NCBI RefSeq assembly: GCF_900110555.1
Contig: NZ_FOEE01000011.1
Coordinates: forward strand, 105,146-169,145
Direction: 5' to 3'
DNA: 64,000 bases
DNA from: Trujillonella endophytica
GTDB taxonomy: Bacteria; Actinomycetota; Actinomycetes; Mycobacteriales; Geodermatophilaceae
Part shown: piece after piece, positions 7,581-15,947 of the stretch
Numbering within the stretch: position 1 is the stretch's first letter
How the letters are laid out: each line of letters opens with the position of its first letter
Notes under the pieces: generated by a model
The model's database searches: none
The model's input: the letters and a program-made list of their open reading frames with translations, nothing else
Told to the model about the DNA's origin: nothing
Position numbers and translations under genes: made by a program

Positions 7581-8744
7581 TCAGCCGGCGGCGGGGGACG
7601 CCTCCCGGGCGAGGTGCTTGCCGATGACCATGCGCTGGATCTGGTTGGTGCCCTCGAAGATCTGCATGACCTTGGCCTCGCGCATGTAGCGCTCGGCGGG
7701 GTGGTCGCGGGTGTAGCCGGCGCCGCCGAGCACCTGGACGGCGTCGGTGGTCACCTTCATGGCGGCGTCGGTCGCGATCAACTTGGCGATGCTCGCCTGC
7801 CGCGCGTAGGGCTTGCCGGCGTCCTTGCGGCGGGCCGCGACCAGGTAGGTGGCGCGGGCGGACTCGACCGCGGCCGCCATGTCGGCGAGGAGGAACGCCA
7901 CGCCCTGGTGGTCGACGATCCGCCTGCCGAACGCCTCCCGCTCCAGGGCGTAGGCGACGGCCAGGTCGAGGGCGGACTGGGCCAGGCCGACGGCGACGGC
8001 GCTGACGCCGAGGCGGCCGGAGTCCAGCGCGGCCAGCGCGATGCCCAGCCCGCGGCCGCGCTCGCCCACCAGCCGGTCGGCCGGCACGGGGACGTCGTCG
8101 AGCCGGATCGCCGCGGTGGTGGAGCCGGTCATCCCCATCTTCTCCTCGGGGCGGGCGGCGGAGAGGCCGGCCAGGTCGGGGGTGAGGTGGAAGCAGGAGA
8201 TCGCCCGACCGCCGTCGTCCGGCGTCCGCAGGAACGTCGAGTAGAAGTCGGCATGCCCGCCGTGGGTCACCCAGGCCTTCTCCCCGGACGCCGTCCAGCC
8301 GGCGTCGTCGGCCTTGGCCGACGCCCGCATCGCGGCGGGGTCGGAGCCGGCGTGGGCCTCGGAGAGGCAGTAGGCGCCCAGCAGCCGGCCGCCGACCATC
8401 TCCGGCAGCCGGTCGCGCCGCTGCGCCGCCGTGCCGAAGTTGTCGATCGGGAAGCAGGCCAGGGTGTGCACGCTGACCCCGAGCGCGACGCTGGCCCAGC
8501 GGGCCGCCAGCTCCTCGACGACCTGTAGGTAGACCTCGTACGGCTGGCCGCCGCCGCCGACGTCCTCGCCGAAGGGCAGGCCGAGCAGGCCGGCCTCGCC
8601 CAGCAGCGTGAACACCTCGCGGGGGAAACGCTCCTCCCGCTCGTACGCGGCGGCCTTGGGGGCGAGCTCGGCGTCGGCGATCTCGCGGGTGAGGGCGATC
8701 AGGTCGGCCGCCTCGGTCGTGGGCAGCTCGCGGTCGACGGGCAC
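7581..8744 (-). CDS. Acyl-CoA dehydrogenase
   Basis: 387-residue FAD flavoenzyme that introduces a trans-2 double bond into an acyl-CoA. Domain order is the usual N-terminal helical, beta and C-terminal helical domains. Signatures seen: CLSEAHAGSDPAAM (FAD/substrate), ASGEKAWVTHGG, RIVDHQGVAFLLADM, and QIFEGTNQIQ containing the catalytic-base Glu. The GTG start at 8744 has a GGAGG site five bases upstream. A divergently oriented TetR gene begins 93 bases away, with a 28-bp palindromic site between them. Substrate chain length cannot be told. Confidence 0.93.
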   Translation of the reverse strand: MPVDRELPTTEAADLIALTREIADAELAPKAAAYEREERFPREVFTLLGEAGLLGLPFGEDVGGGGQPYEVYLQVVEELAARWASVALGVSVHTLACFPIDNFGTAAQRRDRLPEMVGGRLLGAYCLSEAHAGSDPAAMRASAKADDAGWTASGEKAWVTHGGHADFYSTFLRTPDDGGRAISCFHLTPDLAGLSAARPEEKMGMTGSTTAAIRLDDVPVPADRLVGERGRGLGIALAALDSGRLGVSAVAVGLAQSALDLAVAYALEREAFGRRIVDHQGVAFLLADMAAAVESARATYLVAARRKDAGKPYARQASIAKLIATDAAMKVTTDAVQVLGGAGYTRDHPAERYMREAKVMQIFEGTNQIQRMVIGKHLAREASPAAG

Positions 8745-8764
8745 GGGACCTCCAGGCAGGGCGA

Positions 8765-8792
8765 CAGTACTGGCAACGGTACGCCAGTACTG
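8765..8792. promoter_or_regulatory. Palindromic operator between acyl-CoA dehydrogenase and tetR
   Basis: Perfect 10-bp inverted repeat CAGTACTGGC (8765-8774) and GCCAGTACTG (8783-8792) around an 8-base spacer AACGGTAC. It lies in the divergent intergenic region immediately upstream of both genes, the usual place for a TetR operator that controls both directions. Confidence 0.8.
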
Positions 8793-8837
8793 CTTCTCGT
8801 TCTGGAGGATGCTGGCACGCCGATCCGGGAGGTGGGC

Positions 8838-9431
8838 ATGTCGGCGGAGGCCGAGGCGGCGGGCGAGCGGGTGCTGACCGCGCGCCAGGCCGAGCTGCTC
8901 GACCAGCTGGAGGCCCTCTTCCTCGCCGAGGGGTTCACCGGTTTCACCCTCGACGACCTCGTCGTCCGCCTGCGCTGCTCGAAGAGCACGCTCTACACGC
9001 TCGCCGGGAGCAAGGAGCAGCTGGCCGCGCGGGTGGTGCGGCACTTCTTCCGCAAGGCCGCCGCGACGGTGGAGGCGCAGGCCGTCGACGAGGACGACCC
9101 GGCGCTGCGGGTGACCGCCTACCTGACCGCGGTCGCGCGGGCGCTGGCCCCGGCCGGCCCCGCGTTCCGCCGGGACCTGGAGCGCTTCGCACCCGGCCGG
9201 GAGGTGTACGAGCGGCACACCGCGCTGGCCGCCGAGCGGATCCGCGAGCTCGTCGCCGAGGGTGTGGCGGCCGGCCGCTTCCGGCAGGTGCACCCGGCGC
9301 TGGTCGCCGACACGGTCACCACGCTGATGTTCCGGATCGGCCGGGGCGAGACCGGGCGCGCCACCGGGCTGTCCGACGCCGCCGCCTATCGAGAGCTGGC
9401 CGCCCTGCTGCTGCACGGGATCAGCCTGTGA
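8838..9431 (+). CDS. TetR-family transcriptional regulator
   Basis: 197-residue one-component repressor. The N-terminal helix-turn-helix (about 15-65) shows GFTGFTLDDLVVRL, RCSKSTLYTLAGSKEQL and a basic start to the next helix; the remainder is the ligand-binding/dimer domain. ATG 8838 is preferred over GTG 8832 because GGGAGG lies just upstream with good spacing. Divergent to an acyl-CoA dehydrogenase with a strong palindrome between, so it probably represses that gene and itself, with an acyl-CoA as plausible ligand (inference). Confidence 0.92.
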   Translation: MSAEAEAAGERVLTARQAELLDQLEALFLAEGFTGFTLDDLVVRLRCSKSTLYTLAGSKEQLAARVVRHFFRKAAATVEAQAVDEDDPALRVTAYLTAVARALAPAGPAFRRDLERFAPGREVYERHTALAAERIRELVAEGVAAGRFRQVHPALVADTVTTLMFRIGRGETGRATGLSDAAAYRELAALLLHGISL

Positions 9432-9441
9432 TGATCACGCG

Positions 9442-9918
9442 GTGACCTCATCGACGTGTGCGCTGGTCCCCGCCGCCTGGGACGAGCCGGAGGTGCAGGC
9501 CCTTGTCGCCGCCCAGCAGGAGGAGCTGCGGGCCCGGTACGAGGGCGACACCGAGCCGGGCACCCCGCCGTCGGCGGCCGACGTCGCGGTCCTGCTGGTC
9601 GCGCGGGACGCGGACGGGACGCCGGTCGGCTGCGGCGCCCTGCGCCGACTGGAGCCCGGGGCCGCCGAGGTCAAGCGGATGTACGTCGTGCCCGGTGCGC
9701 GGGGCCGCGGCATCTCCCGCGCGGTGCTGACGGCGCTGGAGGCCGCGGCGCGCGAGCGCGGCTGGACGACGCTGCGGCTCGAGACCGGTCCGCTCCAGCC
9801 GGAGGCGATCGGGCTGTACGAGAGCGCGGGCTACCGGCCGATCGGGCCCTTCGGCGTCTACGTCGACGAGCCGGACGCGGGCTGCTCCCTCTACTTCGAG
9901 CGCGTGCTCGCCCCCTGA
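9442..9918 (+). CDS. GNAT-family N-acetyltransferase
   Basis: 158-residue acetyl-CoA-dependent acyltransferase. Motif A, the acetyl-CoA pyrophosphate loop, is VKRMYVVPGARGRGISRAVL; the later AIGLYESAGYRPIG segment is typical of the C-terminal strand-helix. GTG start at 9442, ten bases after the tetR stop, so possibly co-transcribed. The acceptor substrate is not predictable. Confidence 0.9.
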   Translation: MTSSTCALVPAAWDEPEVQALVAAQQEELRARYEGDTEPGTPPSAADVAVLLVARDADGTPVGCGALRRLEPGAAEVKRMYVVPGARGRGISRAVLTALEAAARERGWTTLRLETGPLQPEAIGLYESAGYRPIGPFGVYVDEPDAGCSLYFERVLAP

Positions 9919-9965
9919 TCCCCGCCACCTGACCGAGCACGCCCGGATGTGGTGGGCTGGCGGCC

Positions 9966-10907
9966 ATGAGCGTGCCGCCGCACACCCCGTGGCCCCCGAT
10001 CGAGCCGGTCGACGTCGAGCTCGTCAGCGGGAACGCCCGGCTGGCCGTCGACCTGCGCGGCGGCGGCATCCGGGCGCTGTCCGCGGGCGGCTGGGACGTC
10101 GTCGACGGCTATCCGTCGGGTGCGATCCCGGCCGGACGTCGCGGCGGCGTGCTGCTGCCCTGGCCGAACCGGCTGCGCGACGGCCGCTGGAGCTGGGCCG
10201 GCCGGGACCTGCAGCTCGACGTCGCCTCGGCCGACAAGCCGAACGCCGCGCACGGGCTGCTCTCCTGGCAGCCGTTCGTCGTGCTCGGCCGCTTCTCCGA
10301 CGCGGTCACGGTCGGCACGACGGTCGAGCCCCGCCCCGGCTATCCGTTCCGGCTGCTCGTCGCCCTGGACTACGCGCTGTCGCCGCAGCGGCTGTCGGTG
10401 ACCGTGCGGGTCCGCAACGCCTCGGCCGAGCCCGCGCCCTTCGGCGCCGGGATGCACCCGTACCTGGCGGTCGGCGGCGCTGCCGACGGCGCCCTCGACG
10501 GGGCCGTGGCCGACGCCGAGCTCACCGTGCCGGCCCGGACGGCGCTGGTCACCGACGGCGGCCTGCCCACCGGCGAGCGCACCCCGTTCGACGGCGCCGT
10601 CGGCCGGATCGGGGAGCGGTCGATCGACACCCCGCTCACCGACCTCGACCGCGATCCGGACGGCTGGGCGCGGGTCCGGCTGAGCGGCCCGGCAGGTGCG
10701 GTCGAGCTCGCCGTCGACCGCTCCTGGCCGTGGCTGCAGGTCTACACCGGCGACACGCTGCCCCCCGGCCAGCGCCGGCGCAGCGTCGCGGTCGAGCCGA
10801 TGACCTGCCCGCCCAACGCCCTGGCCGACGGCGTCGACCTCGTCGTCCTCGAGCCCGCCGCCACCTGGGCGGGCACGTGGACGCTGACCTGGACGCCGGG
10901 TGGCTGA
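9966..10907 (+). CDS. Aldose 1-epimerase family protein
   Basis: 313 residues of the galactose mutarotase-like beta-sandwich fold. Likely active-site elements are visible: LLPWPNRLRDGRW near residue 62, NAAHGLLSW with a catalytic-type His near 95, FGAGMHPYL with a second His near 165, and AVEPMTCPPNAL with the general-base Glu near 280. The family interconverts sugar anomers; this subgroup (YihR/YphB-like) is often encoded away from sugar operons and its physiological sugar is unknown. Its end overlaps the following MOSC gene by eight bases. Confidence 0.9.
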   Translation: MSVPPHTPWPPIEPVDVELVSGNARLAVDLRGGGIRALSAGGWDVVDGYPSGAIPAGRRGGVLLPWPNRLRDGRWSWAGRDLQLDVASADKPNAAHGLLSWQPFVVLGRFSDAVTVGTTVEPRPGYPFRLLVALDYALSPQRLSVTVRVRNASAEPAPFGAGMHPYLAVGGAADGALDGAVADAELTVPARTALVTDGGLPTGERTPFDGAVGRIGERSIDTPLTDLDRDPDGWARVRLSGPAGAVELAVDRSWPWLQVYTGDTLPPGQRRRSVAVEPMTCPPNALADGVDLVVLEPAATWAGTWTLTWTPGG

Positions 10908-11634
10908 GCTGCGGGTCGCCGAGCTCTGGCGCTATCCGGTGAAGTCCCTGCAGGGGGAGCGCCTGGAGGTCGCCGAGGTCGGCACGGAGGGGCTGGCCGG
11001 CGACCGCGGGTGGGCGCTGTTCGACAGCTCGACCGGGATCGGGCTCACCGCCCGCCGGGAGCCCGACCTGCTGTTCGCCACCGGGCGGCTGGCCCCCGAC
11101 GGCGGGGTCCAGGTGGTGCTGCCCGACGGCACCGTCACCAGCGAGGACGCCGTCCTCTCCGCGTGGCTCGGCCGGGCTGTGGGCCTGCGGGCCGCGGGCG
11201 ACGTGCCCGGCCGGCGACGCTACGAGAACCCGAAGGACGTCCGGGACGACGGCGAGTACGCCTGGGACTCCTTCGACGGCGCGCGCGGGGCGTTCCACGA
11301 CAGCAGCCGCACGCGGGTCTCGCTGGTCTCCGCGGCCACGCTCGGCGACTGGGATCGGCGACGGTTCCGGTCCAACGTCGTGCTGGCCGGTGCGGGGGAG
11401 GACGAGCTGGTGGGTCACCGGGTCGGGCTGGGCGGCGCCGAGCTCGACGTCGTCAAGCGCGTCTCCCGCTGCGTGATGGTGACCCGCCCCCAGCCCGGGG
11501 GCATCGGCCGGGACACCGGGGTGCTCAAGACCGTCCACCGCGAGCGCGGCGGGAACCTCGCGGTCGCCGCGCTGGTCGCCCGACCGGGTCCGGTGGCCGT
11601 CGGGGACGCGCTGATCGACCTGGGGGGAGGATGA
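10900..11634 (+). CDS. MOSC domain-containing protein
   Basis: 244 residues: an N-terminal MOSC_N beta-barrel (RYPVKSLQGERL at the start, GLAGDRGWAL) and a C-terminal MOSC domain with a conserved Cys in KRVSRCVMVTRPQPG. MOSC proteins bind molybdenum cofactor and transfer or use sulfur, as in mARC and YcbX. Overlap with the preceding epimerase gene and a 4-base overlap with the next S4 gene indicate one operon. The redox partner is not evident in the neighbourhood. Confidence 0.9.
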   Translation: MAELRVAELWRYPVKSLQGERLEVAEVGTEGLAGDRGWALFDSSTGIGLTARREPDLLFATGRLAPDGGVQVVLPDGTVTSEDAVLSAWLGRAVGLRAAGDVPGRRRYENPKDVRDDGEYAWDSFDGARGAFHDSSRTRVSLVSAATLGDWDRRRFRSNVVLAGAGEDELVGHRVGLGGAELDVVKRVSRCVMVTRPQPGGIGRDTGVLKTVHRERGGNLAVAALVARPGPVAVGDALIDLGGG

Positions 11635-11855
11635 CCGGCATGCGCACCGTCTCCCTCCGCCCCGGCGAGGAGTCCATCCGGCTCGGCCAGCTCCTCAAGC
11701 TCGTCGACGCCGTGCCGACCGGCGCCCAGGTCAAGGACGTGCTGGTCACCGGCGTCGTCCGCGTGAACGGCGAGCCGGAGGACCGGCGCGGGCGGCAGGT
11801 GCGGCGGGGGGACGTGGTGAGCATCGAGGGCATCGAGGACGTGACCGTCGGGTGA
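11631..11855 (+). CDS. Small S4-domain RNA-binding protein
   Basis: 74 residues, essentially one S4 RNA-binding fold: IRLGQLLKLVDAVPTG, then VLVTGVVRVNGEPEDRRGRQ and VRRGDVVSIEG. This is the YaaA/RlbA-type S4 domain that binds structured RNA. ATG 11631 overlaps the MOSC stop as ATGA. An in-frame ATG at 11640 has a better-spaced GGGGGGAGG site and would give 71 residues. The stop codon lies inside the first copy of the 55-bp direct repeat. Confidence 0.85.
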   Translation: MTGMRTVSLRPGEESIRLGQLLKLVDAVPTGAQVKDVLVTGVVRVNGEPEDRRGRQVRRGDVVSIEGIEDVTVG

Positions 11856-11981
11856 CAGCTCCGGGAGCATCGCAGCGAGGAACGAGCGAGGAGCGGACCG
11901 GGGCGCGGAACCCGACCGGGGGGTGGGTCGGGTGACAGCTCCGGGAGCATCGCAGCGAGGAACGAGCGAGGAGCGGACCGG
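11847..11981. repeat. Pair of 55-bp direct repeats (11847-11901, 11927-11981)
   Basis: Two identical 55-base copies beginning GTCGGGTGACAGCTCCGGGA, 80 bases apart. The first copy contains the stop codon of the S4-domain gene. The second contains GTG 11932, which can start the RNB-domain reading frame. A related sequence occurs between pstP and fhaB. This looks like a dispersed intergenic repeat caught twice. Confidence 0.9.
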
Positions 11982-13446
11982 CCGGAGTCCTCGCACCAGC
12001 GGTTCCACGTGGAACCCGGCCGGGACCGCGGGATGGCGGTCGCCGCGCTGGCCCGCGGACCTGCCCGGCGGGCCGGACTTCTCGGCGATCCGGGCGGAGT
12101 TCGACGTCGCGGAGTCGTTCCCCGCCGACGTGCTGGCCGAGGCGGAGGCGATGGCCGCCGCCCCGCCGCTGCCGGACGTCGACGCCACCGATCTCCCGCT
12201 GGTCACCGTCGACCCGGTGGGCAGCCGCGACCTGGACCAGGCGGTGCACCTGCGGCGAGAGGGCGCGGGGTACCTGGTCAGCTACGCGATCGCCGACGTC
12301 GGTGCCGTCGTCCGTCCGGGGAGCGCCCTCGATGCCGAGGCCCGCCGCCGCGGCTCGACGCTGTACACCCCCGACCGGCGCGTGCCGCTGTACCCGCCGG
12401 TGCTCTCCGAGGGTGCGGCCAGCCTGCTGCCCGACGAGGTGCGGGCGGCGGCGCTGTGGACGATCCGGCTCGATGGCGACGGCGACGTCCGCGCGATCGA
12501 CGTCCGCCGGGCCCGGGTCCGCAGCCGAGACCAGCTCGCCTATCCCGATGTGCAGGGCCAGGCCGACTCCGGCGGGCTGCCGGAGGCCATCGCGCTGCTG
12601 CCCGAGCTCGGCCGGCTGCTGCAGGCGCGGGCCGGCGGGCGCGGGGCGATCGAGCTGGGCACCCCGGAGCAGCAGGTCGAGCACGGCCCGGACGGCGGCT
12701 GGACGATCACCGTGCGCGGCGACCTGCCCGTGGAGGGGTGGAACGCCCAGATCTCGCTGCTGACCGGCCGGGCCGCCGCCCGGCTGATGCTCGACGGCGG
12801 TGTCGGGCTGCTGCGCACGCTCCCGCCGCCGGCTCCGGAGGCGGTCGAAGCGCTGCGCCGGCTGGCCGGGCCGCTCGGTGTCGACTGGCGGGACGGGGCG
12901 ACCCCCGGTGCGGTCGTCGCGGCCCTCGATCCCGACCGCCCGGCGCACGCGGCGTTCCTGGAGGAGGCGGCCACCCTGCTGCGCGGCGCGGCCTACACCC
13001 CCTTCGACGGATCGGCCCCGGCCCAGAGCGGCCACGGTGGCGTCGGGGCGCCGTACGCCCACGTCACCGCCCCGCTGCGGCGGCTGGTCGACCGGTTCGG
13101 CACCGAGGTGTGCCTGGCGCTCGCGGCCGGCCGGGCGCCCGAGCCCGCGGTGCGCGCCGCCCTGCCGGAGCTCCCCGCGCTGATGGCCGCCTCCGACCGG
13201 CGGATCCGGACGGTCGAGCGGGCGGTGGTCGACGCCACGGAGGCCGAGCTGCTGCGGCACCGGGTCGGCGAGGTCTTCGACGCCGTCGCCGTCGACGCCG
13301 AGGGGACGCGCGGCACCGTCGTCCTCCCCGAGCCTGCGATCCGGGCCCGCTGCAGCGGGCCCCTGACGCCGGGCACCGCCGTGCGGGTGCGGCTGGTGGA
13401 GGCCGACGTGGAGCGCCGGTCGGTGCGGTTCGAGCTGGTGGCGTGA
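11932..13446 (+). CDS. RNB-domain ribonuclease (RNase II/R family), start uncertain
   Basis: About 500 residues. The RNB catalytic domain carries VDPVGSRDLDQAVHL, the metal-binding region (the usual final Asp of the DLDDA pattern is Gln here), then ISYAIADVG-type VSYAIADVGAVV, TLYTPDRRVPLYPP, and YAHVTAPLRRLVDR near the end. The family degrades RNA 3' to 5'. No OB/S1 cold-shock domains flank RNB, so this is the compact actinobacterial type. The start is unclear: in frame, only GTG 11923 and 11932 precede the conserved region, and both force the protein to read through the 55-bp repeat and the parS-like site at 12001-12016. A downstream non-ATG start or a small upstream frameshift is possible. 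Confidence 0.8.
   Translation: MTAPGASQRGTSEERTGRSPRTSGSTWNPAGTAGWRSPRWPADLPGGPDFSAIRAEFDVAESFPADVLAEAEAMAAAPPLPDVDATDLPLVTVDPVGSRDLDQAVHLRREGAGYLVSYAIADVGAVVRPGSALDAEARRRGSTLYTPDRRVPLYPPVLSEGAASLLPDEVRAAALWTIRLDGDGDVRAIDVRRARVRSRDQLAYPDVQGQADSGGLPEAIALLPELGRLLQARAGGRGAIELGTPEQQVEHGPDGGWTITVRGDLPVEGWNAQISLLTGRAAARLMLDGGVGLLRTLPPPAPEAVEALRRLAGPLGVDWRDGATPGAVVAALDPDRPAHAAFLEEAATLLRGAAYTPFDGSAPAQSGHGGVGAPYAHVTAPLRRLVDRFGTEVCLALAAGRAPEPAVRAALPELPALMAASDRRIRTVERAVVDATEAELLRHRVGEVFDAVAVDAEGTRGTVVLPEPAIRARCSGPLTPGTAVRVRLVEADVERRSVRFELVA
12001..12016. other. parS-like palindrome 1
   Basis: Perfect 16-bp palindrome GGTTCCACGTGGAACC. Its core GTTCCACGTGGAAC differs from the consensus ParB-binding site GTTTCACGTGAAAC at one position per half-site and is identical to the second site at 37830-37843. 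ParB sites normally cluster around oriC; the pbpA-fhaA cluster here is also origin-proximal in relatives. Confidence 0.7.
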
Positions 13447-13480
13447 CCTCCGGGCACCTCCCGTCGGGGAGGATGGGGCC

Positions 13481-14242
13481 ATGAGGATCGCGGCCGTGCA
13501 GCACGACATCGTCTGGGAGGACCGGACGGCGAACTTCGCCCGGCTGGCCCCGCAGGTGGCGCGGGCCGCGGCGGCCGGCGCGGAGCTGGTGCTGCTCAGC
13601 GAGACCTTCTCCACGGGCTTCTCCATGACGCCGGGTATCGGCGAGCCCGAGGACGGCCCGTCGTCGGCGTTCCTGCGCGAGCAGGCCGCCGCGCTCGGGG
13701 TGTGGGTGGCGGGGAGCTGCCCGGAGATCGCCCCCGACGGAGAGCTGCCGTTCAACGCGCTCGTGCTCGCGGGACCGGACGGAACGGTCCACCGCTATCG
13801 CAAGCTGCACCCGTTCACCCACGCCGGGGAGCACGAGCGGTTCCGGGCGGGCTCGGCTCCGGTGACCGTCGAGATCGGCGGCCTGCGGATCACCCCGTTC
13901 ATCTGCTACGACCTGCGCTTCGCCGACGTCTTCTGGCGGGCCGCGCCCGAGACCGACGTCTACTTGGTGACGGCGAACTGGCCGGCCGCGCGCCGGTTGC
14001 ACTGGCAGGCCCTGCTGCAGGCGCGGGCGATCGAGAACCAGGCCTACGTCGTCGGCTGCAACCGCGTGGGCGCGGCCGGCGACGGCTCCGCGCACGCCGG
14101 GGACAGCCGGATCGTGGACCCGATGGGCGAGCTGCTGGCCACCGCGGCGGGGGTCGAGACGATCGTGCTGGCCGACGTCGACGCCGCCGAGGTCGCCGCC
14201 ACCCGCGACCGGCTGCGCTTCCTCCCCGACCGCCGCGCCTAG
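13481..14242 (+). CDS. Carbon-nitrogen hydrolase (nitrilase superfamily, omega-amidase-like)
   Basis: 253-residue cytoplasmic amidohydrolase. The Glu-Lys-Cys catalytic triad is visible: Glu in LLSETFSTGF (about 43), Lys in YRKLHPF (about 108) and Cys in FICYDLRFADVFW (about 142). Length and the FSTGFSM and CYDLRFA segments match the YafV/Nit2 omega-amidase group that hydrolyses alpha-ketoglutaramate, though substrate assignment is an inference. A GGGGAGGATGGGGCC leader supplies a ribosome site before ATG 13481. Convergent to the antiporter gene. Confidence 0.92.
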   Translation: MRIAAVQHDIVWEDRTANFARLAPQVARAAAAGAELVLLSETFSTGFSMTPGIGEPEDGPSSAFLREQAAALGVWVAGSCPEIAPDGELPFNALVLAGPDGTVHRYRKLHPFTHAGEHERFRAGSAPVTVEIGGLRITPFICYDLRFADVFWRAAPETDVYLVTANWPAARRLHWQALLQARAIENQAYVVGCNRVGAAGDGSAHAGDSRIVDPMGELLATAAGVETIVLADVDAAEVAATRDRLRFLPDRRA

Positions 14243-14261
14243 TGCTGCAGCCGGCCTTTCA

Positions 14262-15866
14262 TCAGTCCTCCTCGACCACGCCGCTGAGCCGGACCTCCTC
14301 GGCGTCCAGCTGGCTCTGGATCCGCACCAGCACGAGGTCGTCGATCCGGTGCTCCCGGCGCAGCCGCGACACGGCCCGCCGCTTGTCCTGCAGCAGCGCC
14401 AGCCGCAGCCGCCGCTCCGTGGCCGCGGCCTCGACGGCGTCGCGGTCGCCGTCCTCCTCGGCGCCGTCGAGCAGGTGGCCCGCCACCTCGAGGGAGTGCA
14501 GCCGGTCGTCGAAGTCCGCGCGCAGCCGGGCCACGACGGTGTCGGGCACCCGGAGCTCGGCGGCGCGCGTCTCCAGCGCCGCCAGCGCCGCGAGCGCCGC
14601 CTCCTGCTGGGCCAGCCGGTGCTCCTGGCCCTCGCCGGGGTCGTCGGGCAGCCGCGCCCAGCGGACGACGGCCGGCAGGCTCAGACCCTGGACGACGAGG
14701 GTGACCACGATGACTCCGAAGGTGACCAGGAGGACCAGATCGCGGCCGGCCAGCGGCTCCCCCTCGGCGTCGGTCGCCGGGATGGCCAGGGCCGCCGCGA
14801 GCGACACCGCGCCGCGGAACCCGGCCCAGGCCAACGGCTGGCGCTGGCGGAACCCGACCCGGCGCAGCCGCTGGGCGGGCCGGCGGTCCAGCGCCCGGAT
14901 GACGTAGGGCGTGGTGTTCCCCCAGGCCAGCCGGGTGAGGATCACGACGAGGGCGACCAGCAGCGCCGCGCGGGTGCCCGACAGCAGCTCGGCGCCGGTC
15001 CGGCCGTCGACGACCACGTGCAGCTGGAGCCCCACCAGCACGAAGAGCGACCCGTTGAGCAGGTAGCTGGTCAGGCCCCAGAACGCCCGGGACTGCACCC
15101 GCGTGTGCGCCCGGATCAGCGTGGCGGGCACCTGGGTGAGCGCGAGGCCGCAGACCACGACCGACACCACGCCGGAGGCGTGCAGCTGCTCGGCGGGCAG
15201 GTAGGCGAGGAAGGGTGTGAGGACGCCGAGCACGTTCTCCAGGCGCACGTCGTGCAGGCGGCGGCGGACCAGGACGACGAGCCCCGCGACCGCCAGGCCG
15301 ACCGCGATCCCGCCGGCGTAGGAGAAGAGCAGCCGCAGCGCCACCCCGCCGGGACCGATCTCGAGCTCGCCCACGGCGATGCCGACCGCCACCGCGTAGA
15401 GGGCCAGCGCCGTTCCGTCGTTGATGAGGCTCTCGGCCCGCAGCATCGTCGAGACCCGGCGCGGCAGGCGGCCGGCCACCGCGGCCACGGCGGTGGCGTC
15501 GGTGGGGGCGAGGACGGCGCCGAGCACCCAGGCCATCGGCCAGCTCAGGCCCAGCCAGTGCGCGGCGACCGCGACCGTCGCGGTCGTGACCAGCACCAGG
15601 CCGACGGCCTGCAGCGTGATGACGCGCATGTTGGCCCGCGCCTCGCGCAGCGAGGTGTTGAGCGACTCCCAGTACAGGAGCGCGGGGAGGAACAGGAAGA
15701 GCACGACCTCGGGCGGCAGTTCGACGTCGCCCAGGCCCGGGACGAAGCCGACGACCACCCCGAGCGCCAGTTGCACCAGCGGCGCGGGTACCCGCAGGCG
15801 CGGGCCGAGCACGCCGCCGACGAAGACCAGGACGCCGACGAGCACCACGATCTCGAGTCCGCGCAC
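14262..15866 (-). CDS. Na+/H+ antiporter, CPA1 (NhaP) family
   Basis: 534-residue monovalent cation:proton antiporter. About 12 membrane helices occupy residues 1-400, followed by a cytoplasmic, charged helical tail of roughly 130 residues. CPA1 signatures are seen: LFLPALLYWESL, VLAPTDATAVAAV, ESLINDGTALALYA with the ion-binding ND pair, and WAGFRGAVSLAAALAIP. The tail probably senses ions or pH, as in related transporters. It ends 19 bases from the convergent nitrilase stop. Confidence 0.93.
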   Translation of the reverse strand: MRGLEIVVLVGVLVFVGGVLGPRLRVPAPLVQLALGVVVGFVPGLGDVELPPEVVLFLFLPALLYWESLNTSLREARANMRVITLQAVGLVLVTTATVAVAAHWLGLSWPMAWVLGAVLAPTDATAVAAVAGRLPRRVSTMLRAESLINDGTALALYAVAVGIAVGELEIGPGGVALRLLFSYAGGIAVGLAVAGLVVLVRRRLHDVRLENVLGVLTPFLAYLPAEQLHASGVVSVVVCGLALTQVPATLIRAHTRVQSRAFWGLTSYLLNGSLFVLVGLQLHVVVDGRTGAELLSGTRAALLVALVVILTRLAWGNTTPYVIRALDRRPAQRLRRVGFRQRQPLAWAGFRGAVSLAAALAIPATDAEGEPLAGRDLVLLVTFGVIVVTLVVQGLSLPAVVRWARLPDDPGEGQEHRLAQQEAALAALAALETRAAELRVPDTVVARLRADFDDRLHSLEVAGHLLDGAEEDGDRDAVEAAATERRLRLALLQDKRRAVSRLRREHRIDDLVLVRIQSQLDAEEVRLSGVVEED

Positions 15867-15947
15867 GGGGGGATCGTGCCGGTCGGCACCCCACGGCGGT
15901 ACCGGACCGGAGGAGATCCCGATCGGATCCCCTCCGGTCGGCGCGCC

